A stretch of 64,000 bases of DNA from Argyresthia goedartella (taxonomy: Eukaryota; Arthropoda; Insecta; Lepidoptera; Argyresthiidae), in assembly GCA_949825045.1 (NCBI GenBank), contig OX463808.1, forward strand, positions 26,845,674 through 26,909,673, given 5' to 3'. Under the pieces are notes generated by a model that was given only the letters and a program-made list of their open reading frames with translations, made no database searches and was not told the origin of the DNA. Of the stretch, positions 31,401 to 41,385 are shown in pieces (position 1 is the first letter of the stretch; every line of letters starts with the position of its first letter). Position numbers and translations under genes: made by a program.

Positions 31401-31728
31401 CGTTTTCAGTCAATATGCGATGTATAGCACTTTTTGAAATCCCTACAATGTCTGCTAACTCGCGCACTTTTAGTCTACGGTCTTCCAATACTAGTTTTTG
31501 TACTTTTTTCACTATTTCTGGTGTAGTCACTCCATTTGGTAGACCGCTGTGATGTTCGTCTTGGCAGCTCATTCGACCGCTATTGAACTCAGTGACCCAA
31601 CTTGTTATTGCTAAGAATGAAGGAGCAGACCATCCCAGAGAAGAATCCAGCTCAACTTTAATACGGGTTGGACTTAATCTTTTCAAATGAAAGAATTGTA
31701 TGACATATCGATGACCAATTTTGTCCAT
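31401..31728 (-). pseudogene. Mariner transposase, N-terminal half
   Basis: ATG at 31728. DNA-binding helix-turn-helix region: RYVIQFFHLKRLSPTRIKVE, SWVTEFNSGRMSCQDEHHSG, PEIVKKVQKLVLEDRRLKV and IVGISKSAIHRILTEN, typical of irritans/mauritiana-type mariners. Similarity ends at LTEN, where the LINE B 5' end begins; the next residues of a mariner (KLCAR...) are found at about 15150, beyond the LINE. The DNA to the right (31729-31915) would hold the 5' UTR and terminal repeat. Confidence 0.82.
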
Positions 31729-32593
31729 GTTTGTAAAATCACTCAGATCAATCTCAATTAATGTCTATGAAACATAATTAAAAGAACGTAGATTCTTCTT
31801 TTTTCAAATTTATGCGCAAAATTATTCGAACTTTCAAATATAAAAAATTAAAATCTGCCAGTATTGCTATCTATATGCCAAGTCGGCTACTTTTGAGACC
31901 GCCTACGTATAACGTTTTATAGAAGGGCATTTGACAATACCTAGGTGTCTTCGACTTCGGCGTAAATGAAAGGGTGCTATCAAGTTAAGGGAGGTCGAAC
32001 CATGCCCTATTACGGTATGTCCTTAATCCTACTATGCCTATATTAGAACGAGAGTGAATCACGACTTATCGGCTATCACAATATAAATAGAAGACATATT
32101 CGATGGTTGAAGCTATTGTGTTAGTCTTCTAGCGGGTCGCGTTGGCGAATGCTTGTGCCTTTCAGGATATGGGCCTTACAAAAACAAATATTCTTTGTTA
32201 TGCATTTATATATGTATTTTCTCAAATGAAATGAAATTTCGTTATAACAGGCTTGGAAGTATCACGTTTCGGGCCGCACAATTCGAGAGAACTGTATAGG
32301 AATTTCATACTAAATTGCAAACCTAGGTCGCAAAGTACATATTTTTTTATTTTATGCCCAAAGCAAAAGATATCAACGGGCGCACCGATCTTACAATTAA
32401 TAGTATTTTTAAACTTGAATTTTTGTGTGATGTATTTTGTTATTTCATTGCATATATTTGAGAAAAGCACTATACATGCCTCTGGCCGTGAATAGGGCTT
32501 ACCGGCTTCGTATCACTATCCGTCTATACCTACTCAGCCGGCAAGCCCTTCTTTCCCGGCGTCTGCAGTAATGTACTATTATTCATATTTCAG
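31729..32593. other. Mariner 5' end and upstream intron of the TBC1D20-like gene
   Basis: 31729-~31915 probably ends the mariner (outer bases include TCAAAAGTAGCCGACTTGGC on the complement). The remainder up to the acceptor at 32593 looks like unique intronic DNA; I find no exon or element in it. Upstream exons of the host gene are not visible in this window. Confidence 0.5.
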
Positions 32594-32660
32594 ATCATCA
32601 GTAGGCACAATGTTCGCTCTGCCCTGGTATCTGACCTGGTTCGGACACAGTCTCAACAAG
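32594..32660 (+). CDS. Tbc1d20: TBC1D20-like Rab-GAP, internal exon A
   Basis: Acceptor CATATTTCAG before 32594, donor GTTCGT after 32660. Reads SSVGTMFALPWYLTWFGHSL then NK, which corresponds to the TBC-domain segment SEVGTIFALSWLITWFGH of vertebrate TBC1D20. TBC1D20 is an ER-associated GTPase-activating protein for Rab1-class GTPases. The catalytic Arg/Gln fingers are encoded upstream and are not in this exon. Enters with a split codon (phase 1) and leaves on a codon boundary. Confidence 0.85.
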
Positions 32661-32776
32661 GTTCGTTTCATTACCATCAATCTTTACTACTACATTTCCA
32701 GTACAGCATCAATATGTCTTTCAAGCAAAACGTAGTAGTGTTGCTCTCCTCATGCTGTTTTTTGTGTCCACTTCAG

Positions 32777-32926
32777 TACACAGACGTGGTGCAGCTGTAC
32801 GACTACTTCCTGTGCTCGCCTCCACGGTTCCCTGTGTACGTGACAGCCGCCATCGTGGCTCACCGCGCGCCGACAGTGTATGAGCGCGAGTGCGATATGG
32901 CCATGCTGCATTGTCTTCTGTCGCGG
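32777..32926 (+). CDS. Tbc1d20: TBC1D20-like Rab-GAP, internal exon B
   Basis: Acceptor CCACTTCAG, donor GTAACG; 150 bases, exactly 50 codons, phase 0 on both sides. Reads YTDVVQLYDYFLCSPPRFPV, YVTAAIVAHRA, then YERECDMAMLHCLLSR, matching the VVRLYDFFLACHPLMPIY and CDCDMASVHHLLS parts of TBC1D20. The intron before it is 116 bases. Confidence 0.9.
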
Positions 32927-33223
32927 GTAACGTATCGCATATTGTTTATGGGAAGTTATTACTAGCACCCTTATTGTCTATAGTTTGGTCAGCAACAATA
33001 ACTTTAACGGGGATGGTAAAAAAATTACAGCAGCAAAAATTTATTAAACATGGCGATTATATTTTCTTTGTTGTCGGAACTCAAGCTGTCAATTTGTCGT
33101 CTTTAGAATGATGTGTCTCACACATATACACATACACACATTTACTTCCTAGAGGGAGAGTTTTCTCGTTGTCTGGAATATAATGGTAAATCTGGTCACT
33201 GATTGCTCTGTTCCACATTACAG

Positions 33224-33333
33224 TTACCGGATGATCTGCCGTTCGAGGATATTCTGACGACAGCCGAGAAACTCTTCGAAGACAACGACCCGAGCGACCC
33301 CTCAGCGGAGGTCGTCGCCATGGAGAAGAAAGC
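33224..33333 (+). CDS. Tbc1d20: TBC1D20-like Rab-GAP, internal exon C
   Basis: Acceptor CCACATTACAG, donor GTAAGT. Reads LPDDLPFEDILTTAEKLFED, then NDPSDPSAEVVAMEKKA, equivalent to the IPQDLPYETLISRAGDLF part that ends the TBC fold. Leaves with two bases of a codon. The following exon(s), expected to encode the C-terminal membrane anchor, are not found in the rest of the window, so the next intron may be large and filled with the elements below. Confidence 0.88.
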
Positions 33334-33850
33334 GTAAGTCCAGCTTCACACTATTTTAGTGAATACACTATCCTAGTGTGAGGCCAGATGCAATACGACG
33401 ATGTCACTGCGTCAGTTAAGCTTTGGCGCACACGGACCTCATTATGTCGCCACAAAACGCCACCGGGGTGAGCATACGCCCAGCAAAAAGTTGTTTCCTA
33501 GGAGTTAATTAAAGAAAAATTGTATGTACGCCCAGCAAAAAAAAACTAAACGGCTGAAACTTGGTACACAGGCACTTCATAATTAGTCCAATTGTTCCTT
33601 GTGGTTCTGGAGAAGTCGAAGTTTTAGCTGGGCGTACGATTTTTAAGTTTTCGAGATCACGTAAACTACGCGTCGTATGAAGACGAAAATTGGCTCAATT
33701 GTTCATGGCAATTAGTCCAAATTTGTCCTGAAAAAAAAAAACGAAAATCCGTAGAATTTACACGTAATCAACGTCAAATGAAAATAAAAAAACACCTACG
33801 TCCGTCAGTAACATTTTTTTAAATATTAAGACAAAATATTTAAAAAAAAA
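33334..33850. other. Intronic DNA with a short inverted/direct motif
   Basis: The motif TACGCCCAGCAAAA occurs at about 33474 and 33527 (direct) and, inverted (TTTTAGCTGGGCGTACG), at about 33629-33645. It could be a small non-autonomous element, but its ends are not defined. Nothing else recognised. Confidence 0.45.
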
Positions 33851-34105
33851 GTTCTTGACGAAATCCAGACATGGTGTCTTCATAGCAGCACGCAAGCACT
33901 TCGGAGTGAGCAACACCTGGACTTCTGATGGCAAGATACACCTGTTGCTGCCTGACGGGTCGCGGCAAAAGCTTGAGTGTTGGGCGGATTTACGGCCGCT
34001 AACTGATAAGTTTCCCAGCAAGGAGGCCCCCTTGCCTACCGGCATCGCGAAGAAACTAGCTGCGGGGACTACAGCTGGCTCCGCCAAAGGCGCAGTTACC
34101 AGGCG
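33851..34105 (+). pseudogene. LINE A copy 2 ORF1 fragment
   Basis: FLTKSRHGVFIAARKHFG, NTWTSDGKIHLLLPDGSRQK, LRPLTDKFPSKEAPL; homologous to the end of ORF1 in copy 1 (2108-2394). Its last codons are displaced by the LINE B fragment and continue at about 34991. Confidence 0.75.
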
Positions 34106-34984
34106 ACAAAATCGAAAATCAAAATCAAAAAGAGTTTATTTCCATAAGAAAAACATAGGTAACATTTGGAGAATGTCAAATCTTAAACTAACACATGTTT
34201 AAGGTACAGGGAAATATAGAACTCAATTTGAATTCCGTCACCTCAATGTTTTAGATGCTTGAGGCAAAGAGGCGACTAGAAAGCCTCCAGCTTTATACGT
34301 TATTTTTTACAGAATTGGAGCAAACACCTTCCCAAGCTTTCTTGTCTTCTACATAATCTGATATTTTGTAGTAACCTTTTTTACATAAGTGATTTTTAAC
34401 AACATTTTTAAATTTATTTACAGACAATTCTTGTAACTCAGTCGGTATTTTGTTGTAAAAGCGAATACATTGCCCTTTAAAAGATACATTAACCTTATGG
34501 AGCCTAGTAGTAGGTATAGCTAGTTTATTCCTATTTCTAGTGTTGACATTGTGCCTGTCGCTATTCTTAGGAAATAATCAATATTTTTGTGGACGTACAT
34601 TAGGTTTTCATAAATATACTGACACGGCACTGTCACAATGTTAATTTTCTTAAATTTACAACGCAGGGACTCTCTGGGACCCACATTGTAGATTGCACGA
34701 ACAGCCCTCTTTTGCAGCACAAATATTATGTTAATGTCTGCAGCGTTCCCCCACAGCAGTATGCCGTAAGACACAATGCTATGGAAGTAGCTGAAGTAAA
34801 CTAGTCTAGCTGTTTCCACGTCCGTAAAAAGACGGATTTTTTTAACTGCATAAACTGCGGAACTGAGTTTTTTTGATAGCTTATCTATGTGTGGGCCCCA
34901 CTAAAGCTTTTTATCTAAGATGATTCCTAGGAATACCTTGCTATCTACAATTTCTAAATTTTCACCTTTAACATTAACATTAGA
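34106..34984 (-). mobile_element. LINE B-related fragment (3' end, 5'-truncated) inserted in LINE A
   Basis: Minus-strand RT C-terminus: DSKVFLGIILDKKL, stop, WGPHIDKLSKKLSSAVYAV, YFSYFHSIVSYGILLWGNAA, FVLQKRAVRAIYNVGPRE. The 3' tail on the plus side reads as repeated AAATCAAAATC. Flanked by CAGGCG (34100-34105 and 34985-34990). Related to, but diverged from, LINE B at 15.2-17 kb. Confidence 0.8.
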
Positions 34985-35653
34985 CAGGCGGCTCAGACGC
35001 AGATCAAGAAGAAGTAAGGTTAGGTTCGTCTGTCCGCAAGCCAGTCATACTCGGCCTTCAATTTTCGCGATGCAGTGGTCATTTGGCTGTGTTTACTTTT
35101 TATTTGCGAGGTAGCAGCACTTTTTCTTTGTGTCCAAGAGTCTACAGTATAATTTTCGGTTCTTTAGACATTACGACATGGTTGGTCTGTCTCTGTCACT
35201 GTTTTTTTTTTTTTTACTTTTCGTTGTGCACGCATCTGCGTCTGTGTACTTTTTAACAGTGGGATCGAAACGCAAACCTCAAACTTTGTCCTTAATTATT
35301 TTTAAAGTGTTGGCAAAAATGTTTGCGTTTCGTTCGGGCTCCATGTCGCGGTCCTTTTTGCGTTAATCTCGCCGTGGCCTAACTTCCAAAACATTTTTAA
35401 TGTTATGTTCTATTTTATGTTTCTGTGCCTTCACTGTCCGCTGCCCAAATGTAAATTTATTTTAATCTGTGTTTTTTTATAACTGAATGAAGTAGGTTTC
35501 CTGCTTACTTCAGCAATCGTTGTCTGGCCATTGCCAGGTCTAGGTCATCCCGTTAAGTTATTTACTTGTTTTTTTTTGTTGTTTTATTAACATTTACATT
35601 ATTGTTGTATATATTTTTATACATATATCTTTATTTATTTACCTATATATAGT
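34985..35653 (+). other. LINE A copy 2 inter-ORF spacer
   Basis: T-rich DNA of the kind found between ORF1 and ORF2 in copy 1, with CTAGGTCA shared just upstream of ORF2 in both copies. Short open frames here are not supported as genes. Confidence 0.55.
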
Positions 35654-38580
35654 ATGGATATCAATAACGATAGCTTCTTGTCGTGTCCTTCTAGCGATGA
35701 ATTTATTACTGCGGAAAGCGATATTTCCACTGTGGAAGAACCGCTTTCCGTCAAACTTAAGACTGTCTTTGGTGAGTCAGGGAAAAATCTGAACATAGTG
35801 CACATCAATGCTCAAAGTATTCACACTAGCTACCCCGATCTCATCGAGGCTTTTTCTGAGCAAAGTGTGGACGGCATCCTTGTCTCTGAGTCGTTCCTTA
35901 AGCCTTCAATCCCTTCATCCATGTACTCTCTTCCAGGCTTCAGGCTATATAGGAACGACAGAACCGGAAAGGCAGACGGAGGTGTCGCTGTTTACCTGCG
36001 TGCGGAAATTGCTTGTAAGGTGATCAATGTATCCCCTAGCCAGTACTCCGAGTCTGCTGAATACCTCTTCCTTGAAATTATTCTTCATCACAATAAGGTG
36101 CTGCTTGGTGTCCTCTATAGCCTCTCTCTTCGCGTTGACTACTTCGACACCTTTGAATCCTTTCTTAATGATTTGACCCCAATTTACGACGATACTCTCA
36201 TTCTTGGGGATTTCAACACCTGTCTCCTCAAAAAGTATTCCCGCTCTGCCAAACTCAGGTCCATAGTTGATTCATTCAATCTCCACTTCTCGCCACTTGA
36301 GGCCACTCATTTCCAGCCACATTGTTCTCCCTCTCTTCTAGACATCATAATAGTCTCCAACTTGGATAAGGTTGCCTCTCACGGTCAACTTAACTCTCCT
36401 TTCTCCTTTCATGATCTCATCTACCTCTCCTATAAGATTAGGTGTCCGAAGAGCAGAACGAAATTCATAGATATTCGAAGCTTCAAAGGCATAGATGTGG
36501 AATCCCTTAGGTCTGATGTCTCACTGGTCGATTGGTCCCCTGTCATCTTGAGCGAGAACGTTGACGACAAAATCCACAACTTTATTGCAATTGTCTTGGG
36601 ACTTTACGACAAACATGCTCCCATTAAGAAAGTCAGGGTAAAACACTTACCGGCGCCCTGGCTTAACGATGCTTTCAAGCGCCTAATGGCCAAGAAAAAT
36701 CGCGCTAAATGTAACTATAAAAAGGATCCGACAGATGACAACTTTCTCTCCTACAAATGCCTTCGCAATCGATGCAATCGTCTCTGTCGAGACGCCAAGT
36801 GCCGCCACATCTTCGAGTGTATCAAAAGGTACACCCTAGCTCAGGTGTGGAAATTCCTCAGGACACTTGGTATTGGCAAATCCCAGGACATGCATTCGGG
36901 TGATGTTGATCTGAACGCTCTCAATCAATTCCTCTCTGCTCCACCAGTTGTAATGGACCCTTCTATCAAGGAAGCCACTCTTCAGATTCTGCGCTCTAGG
37001 TCGTTACCCAACACCACTCCTTTCAACCTGAGCAATGTTGGAAGCGACGCGGTTAAGAAAGCATTTCTAGCAATTAGCTCCAAAGCTGTAGGAGATGATA
37101 ATATCTGCCAACGAATGATTCTAACTATCCTTGATGATCTGCTTCCAGCCATAACACATATTTTAAATTTCTCCATTTCAAATTGTTCTTTCCCTACTGC
37201 TTGGAAACAAGCATTAGTTATCACTCTCCCTAAAACATCCAATCCCACCTCCTTTAAAGAGTATCGCCGCATTTCTATCCTGCCGATCCTTTCTAAAGTC
37301 CTCGAATCCATTGTCCATACTCAGCTCTCCCATTATCTATCCTCTAAAAATCTACTTAATCCTTTTCAGTCTGGCTTTAGAACAGGTCATAGTACTGTTA
37401 CGGGTTTAATAAAAGTGACCGATGATATTCAGGTCACCATGGATCAAAGGCAGCTCTCGGTGCTGGCTCTGCTGGACTTCAGCAGTGCTTTTAACTGTGT
37501 TGACTTCGACATTCTCGTTGAACTTCTCAAATCTCTTAACGTCTCCTCCCTCTCTGCCAGCTGGTTTGACTCTTACCTAAGAAACCGAAAACAGCGTATC
37601 AAGTCGGAGGAGGCTTGTACGGAGTGGTGTGACCTCTCCTCCGGTGTCCCCCAAGGTAGCATTCTCTCTCCTCTTCTGTTCTCAATATTTATCAATTCCA
37701 TATCCGATGTCCTTTCTTCTTCCTATCATCTCTACGCTTCAGATCTATCGTCACTTCTCTACTGATGATGTAAATTCCGCTGTGGAGGCGTTAAACGCTG
37801 ACTTGGCTGGTATTAGTGGATGGGCATCGTAATTTGGGTTGCTGGTTAATCCGAATAAGTCCCAGGCCATGATTATAGGTAAAAGACACTCTTCAAACAC
37901 GTTGCAGCAATTGTCTGTCCCTTCTGTAACTTATAACGGTACTGTAATCATGTATAGGGATAAAGCTAAAAACCTGGGTGTCATCTTTGATAATCAATTG
38001 TCCTGGTCAATGCATATTAATGAGGTCAGCAGGCGTGTTTACGCAACTTTTCATTCCCTCAGGAGACTTCAGAACTTTCTTCCTCGCCAGACCAAAATAA
38101 CTCTCGGTCAGTCCCTTCTTCTCCCCCTCATTGATTATGCTGATGTTTGCTGGGTTAGCGCAAATGAAGAACAACTGAACAAACTCGAACGACTTCAAAA
38201 TTTCGGGATTCGGTTCATCTTCGGACTGCGCAAGTATGACCACGTATCTCAGCATCGCAGGGAGCTGAAGTGGCTACCGATTCAGTTTCGACGGGACTCT
38301 CATATCCTGTGTTTCCTTTATAATATTTTGTGTAACCCTCGTTACCCTAACTTCCTACGTGATCGCTTCGAATTTCTTTCTTCAAGCAGGCCTCGGAGAA
38401 CTCATATGGCGTCTACGCTCAAAGCTCCAGATCGCTCCACTGCAGCCTACGAGCACGGGTTCAGAATCCGAGCCGTACGACTGTGGAATGAGCTTCCTTG
38501 CACTATCAGGGACAGTCGATCTCTAAATATATTCAAAAAAGAAAAGACGGCTAAGAAGCACTATCTCTCCCTTTCCAGTT

Positions 38581-38582
<2 letters not shown>
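35654..38582 (+). pseudogene. LINE A copy 2 ORF2 (RT active site deleted)
   Basis: ATG at 35654. Endonuclease domain (LNIVHINAQSIHTSYPDL, LGDFNTCLL, SFHDLIYLSYK), then RT with RRISILPILSKVLES, LLDFSSAFNCVDFD, GVPQGSILSPLL. At about 37738 eight bases are missing relative to copy 1, removing the two Asp codons of the YADD box and shifting the frame. After a TAA at 37830-37832 the rest continues at 37839-38582 (NPNKSQAMIIG, RRLQNFLPRQTKITLGQSLL, LERLQNFGIRFIFGLRKYDH). Dead as an enzyme. Confidence 0.9.
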
Positions 38583-38622
<40 letters not shown>

Positions 38623-38933
38623 CACATATATTTGTATGTATTAGTTTATTATACGGTTTATTCATATTTTTACGTTGTATTTAAGTAATTGTGTATGCAG
38701 TCTATTTTTAGCAATTAGGGTTATCAGTATAATATTGTTTGTAGTATATATTAGTCGTAGTATTTATAGAGTTTTATTGTACGCGCAGGTCTTCCCCCGC
38801 TCAAGCATCACCTCTCCTACCATCTTGGTTTGCTGAGAGAAATCTCTTTTGAGAGATAAGCTCGCCTTTGTACATGTTTTTATATTATAAGTTATCTGTA
38901 TGACTGTTTTGTGTAGTACAATAAAGAAATTAC
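38583..38933 (+). other. LINE A copy 2 3' UTR with (AT)n and hairpin
   Basis: (AT)n at about 38583-38617; hairpin ATCTCT-TTTG-AGAGAT at 38842-38857 followed by AAGCTCGCCTTTGTACA; ACAATAAAG near the end. Confidence 0.8.
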
Positions 38934-38980
38934 AAAAAAAAATTACATCAATGTAATCTACATTGATGTAATTTTTTTTT
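38934..38980. repeat. Foldback: 22-bp perfect arms, 3-nt loop, at the LINE A tail
   Basis: Arm 38934-38955 (A9 then TTACATCAATGTA), loop ATC, arm 38959-38980. It joins the LINE A tail to a LINE B fragment. Confidence 0.88.
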
Positions 38981-39143
38981 AATGGCAATTTCAAGATCTC
39001 CAGAGGTATCTTGTTGTAGTAGAGAATGCACTGACTGACCCTTGAAAGAATTGCTAACCTTCGCTAGTCTAAACCGGGGTGCAACTAGTCTGTGATTACT
39101 TCTTAGGTAAACACGACAGCTATCGCTATGTTTGGAAAATGTC
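38981..39143 (-). pseudogene. LINE B ORF2 C-terminal fragment
   Basis: About 160 bases closely matching 15513-15663 (minus strand, end of LINE B ORF2), with a small duplication (CTGACTGACC) and a short insertion. Too short to delimit an insertion. Confidence 0.8.
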
Positions 39144-39260
39144 GATTATTCCCACTCCACACCCCATCGTCCACACTGTTGACGATCGGGAAGAAAAATC
39201 CCGTTCGATCACAGTGTTTCTTTCCCAGTCGTTCCGCTGTATGCAGTTCATTGCGTGTTG
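39144..39260. other. Unrecognised spacer
   Basis: About 120 bases between the LINE B fragment and the DD41D element. The extreme terminal repeat of that element may lie here but could not be matched to an opposite end. Confidence 0.4.
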
Positions 39261-39703
39261 TCGTTAACGGTGTGGACAATTGTAATCAAATTAAGCCATA
39301 GTTATCTCAGACAAAGTCTGACTATTTTTTTTTAACAAATTTTTCAAGTTTTGACAGATTACTGCAAATTTATGAAAAAATAAATGGTATTTTTTTGATT
39401 ATTTAATTTATTTTTTTGTATTAATGTGTAGCCAATCTAAAAAAATACGCTCTAAGCATATCCGTCTTTTGAAAAAAAAAATAGAGTCATTTGAAGGTGA
39501 TAAAAAAAAATCTTAAATTAAAAATACTGTTTTCAGACCTCATTTAAAAAAAAACAAGAGTGTTTTTTTTTAGTTCAAACCATTTCGAAAACATGCCTAA
39601 TCAACGTTCTTTCTTTTAAATTGTTATTCAAGAAGATATCTTACAAATTATTGCTTCATATTTTGGGGCAGACTAATTAAAACACCATTTTAATTTTATT
39701 TAT

Positions 39704-40789
39704 TTATTTTTCGTGTTCAAAATGACCGCCGCCATTTTGGATGCAAGTTCGAGCTCTGTTTCTTACTTCGGTTGTGGTTATTTTTAAAATCATCTCCCCC
39801 CTCATCGTGTTAAATGCTACATTAATTCTTTCAATTAGTTGTTTTACTCTCGTATTTATTTCTTCATGCGTGTACACCAGTTCCTTGGCCCGACCCCACA
39901 CGAAAAAGTCCAGCGGGGTCAGATCTGGTGACCGGGCGGGCCAAGGAATCGGTCTATCTCTACCAACCCAGCGTTGAGGGAAAGCATTATTCAAATGTTC
40001 CCTAACCATTAAAGTCCAACGAGCTGGACAGCCATCTTGTTGTAAAATAATTTCACGGTCGGTGTCAAGTATTGGGGCACCGGATTCCTCGATCAGTATT
40101 GGTAAGTCATTTTGCATGAATTCTATATAATTTTCACCATTCAAATTATCTGGCAAGATGTGGGGCCCAATCAATGCTCTGCCTATTACTGCTGCCCAGA
40201 TATTGACAGAAAATTTTCTCTGGAAGGACACCTGTTTCTTCCAGTGTGGATTGCGGTCCTTGTCGGCCCATTTGTGGAGGTTATGAAAGTTCATAATGCC
40301 CTGTCTATCGAATTTACTTTCATCCGTCCAAATGATTGATTTTAAAAACCACGGATCGTCAATATCTGCATTGAGGAGGAATCGGCAGAATTGTAATCTC
40401 CTTTGGGGATCTTGCTCTTCCAGACTTTGTACACCCCTGCCATGGAACGGATACTTGTAATTTTGATGCATAGTATTCCAGACCTTCCATTGTGAAATGT
40501 TGAGGTTTCGAGCCACTACTCTGGTACTAGTAGTAGGATCCGCTTCAAATGCTGCTAAAATGTCTTCTTCGATGCCAGGTGCGTGTCTGCCTGGGTTGAC
40601 TCTAGGTTCCACTAGGTGTATCCCATTTTCGACAACTCTTCGATATGTGTTGTAAAACACTCGGACATTCGGTACCCTGCGATTAGGATAGCGCTCTTGA
40701 TACAATTGTCGAGCCAAATTTCCATTACCGTCAGCTCGGCCATACATAAAGATGATATCAGGATATTCTTGATTTGAAAAATTAGCCAT
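39704..40789 (-). CDS. Intact DD41D mariner-like transposase (361 aa), intronless
   Basis: Cut-and-paste transposase, uninterrupted from ATG (40789) to TGA... stop at 39704. N-terminus EYPDIIFMYGRADGNGNLAR and RRVPNVRVFYNTYRRVVENG is the DUF4817-like DNA-binding start; STRVVARNLNISQWKVWNTM is a second helix-turn-helix. Catalytic residues: Asp in WTDESKF, Asp in QQDGCPARW, Asp in SPDLTPLDFFVWG, with 41 residues between the last two. The usual HW/HT after the second Asp is RW here, a possible defect. Unlike its relative at 27116-28570 it has no introns: both junctions are continuous. The only full-length open element gene of this class in the window. Confidence 0.9.
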   Translation of the reverse strand: MANFSNQEYPDIIFMYGRADGNGNLARQLYQERYPNRRVPNVRVFYNTYRRVVENGIHLVEPRVNPGRHAPGIEEDILAAFEADPTTSTRVVARNLNISQWKVWNTMHQNYKYPFHGRGVQSLEEQDPQRRLQFCRFLLNADIDDPWFLKSIIWTDESKFDRQGIMNFHNLHKWADKDRNPHWKKQVSFQRKFSVNIWAAVIGRALIGPHILPDNLNGENYIEFMQNDLPILIEESGAPILDTDREIILQQDGCPARWTLMVREHLNNAFPQRWVGRDRPIPWPARSPDLTPLDFFVWGRAKELVYTHEEINTRVKQLIERINVAFNTMRGEMILKITTTEVRNRARTCIQNGGGHFEHEK

Positions 40790-40812
40790 AGTTCCTCACA
40801 CTGAGCAAAAAT

Positions 40813-41089
40813 AGCGTAAGAGCGCACTAAATGTCAACTTAACACAATTTAATAGTTCAAAATCAACACGTGTTGGAGCTTTACAGCTACAACTGGACAC
40901 GGTTAGCGTAAGAGCGCACTAGATGTCAACTCAACACAATTTAATAGTTCAAAATAAACACGTGCAGGAGCTTTACAGCTACAACTGGACACGGTTAGCG
41001 TAAAAGCGCACTAAATGTCAACTCAACACAATTTAATAGTTCAAAATCAACACGTGCAGGGAGCTTTACAGCTACAACTGGACACGGTG
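40813..41089. repeat. 92-bp tandem repeat, three copies, upstream of the DD41D transposase
   Basis: Units begin at 40813, 40905 and 40997 (AGCGTAAGAGCGCACTA, AGCGTAAGAGCGCACTA, AGCGTAAAAGCGCACTA) and differ by a few substitutions. Each has TTCAAAAT.AACACGTG.GGAGCTTTACAGC and CTGGACACGGT. Transposon 1 has one diverged unit at about 28590-28710. Such sub-terminal repeats can be transposase-binding sites (inference). Confidence 0.9.
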
Positions 41090-41385
41090 AGTGAAATAAA
41101 CACATCCAATACTAACTCAATCAACACACAAAACGTCAACTCTAAAGGGCAGTAGTTACTCAACTAATAAAAAATGTATCGGCCGGCTCAGAAATCTGTT
41201 TAAACCGATTGAATGATACTTATGAAAGAAAAATGACCTTATTGCCTTATAAAGTAGATCAAATTACCTGTAAAAACCAAGATACTGATCGCCTTCTTCT
41301 AATGGGCGAACTACCTGGAAACTGGTTATGCTGTCGTCTGCCGACCCATCGTCACACGGCGGCGTGAGGCAGCTATTGTTTGGGT

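Larger units (their letters stand above)
33851..38940 (+). mobile_element. LINE family A, copy 2 (5'-truncated, contains a LINE B fragment)
   Basis: Starts within ORF1, holds a LINE B insertion at 34106-34984 flanked by CAGGCG, then ORF2 and a 3' UTR with (AT)n and the conserved hairpin (38842-38857), ending after ACAATAAAG in an A-rich tail that runs into a foldback. The target duplication was not determined. Confidence 0.88.
39260..41385 (-). mobile_element. DD41D mariner-like transposon 2 (right terminal repeat missing)
   Basis: Related to transposon 1: the left end region contains AAGCCATAGTTATCTCAG and ACAAAGTCTGACTATT, as in the terminal repeat of transposon 1, and the sub-terminal region behind the transposase start has AACACGTGCAGGAGC and ACAACTGGACACGGT. 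An uninterrupted transposase is on the minus strand. I could not find an inverted copy of the left end on the right side before the Gypsy LTR, so the element appears truncated there. Confidence 0.75.

Noticed and set aside
32714..32965. Single-exon gene starting at ATG 32714
   Set aside because: The frame includes intron sequence before 32777 and after 32926; splice sites and TBC1D20 similarity support exon B only.
40813..41089. Regular tandem repeat that might suggest a satellite or CRISPR-like array
   Set aside because: The 92-bp units are contiguous, with no unique spacers, in a eukaryotic transposon; it is a sub-terminal tandem repeat.
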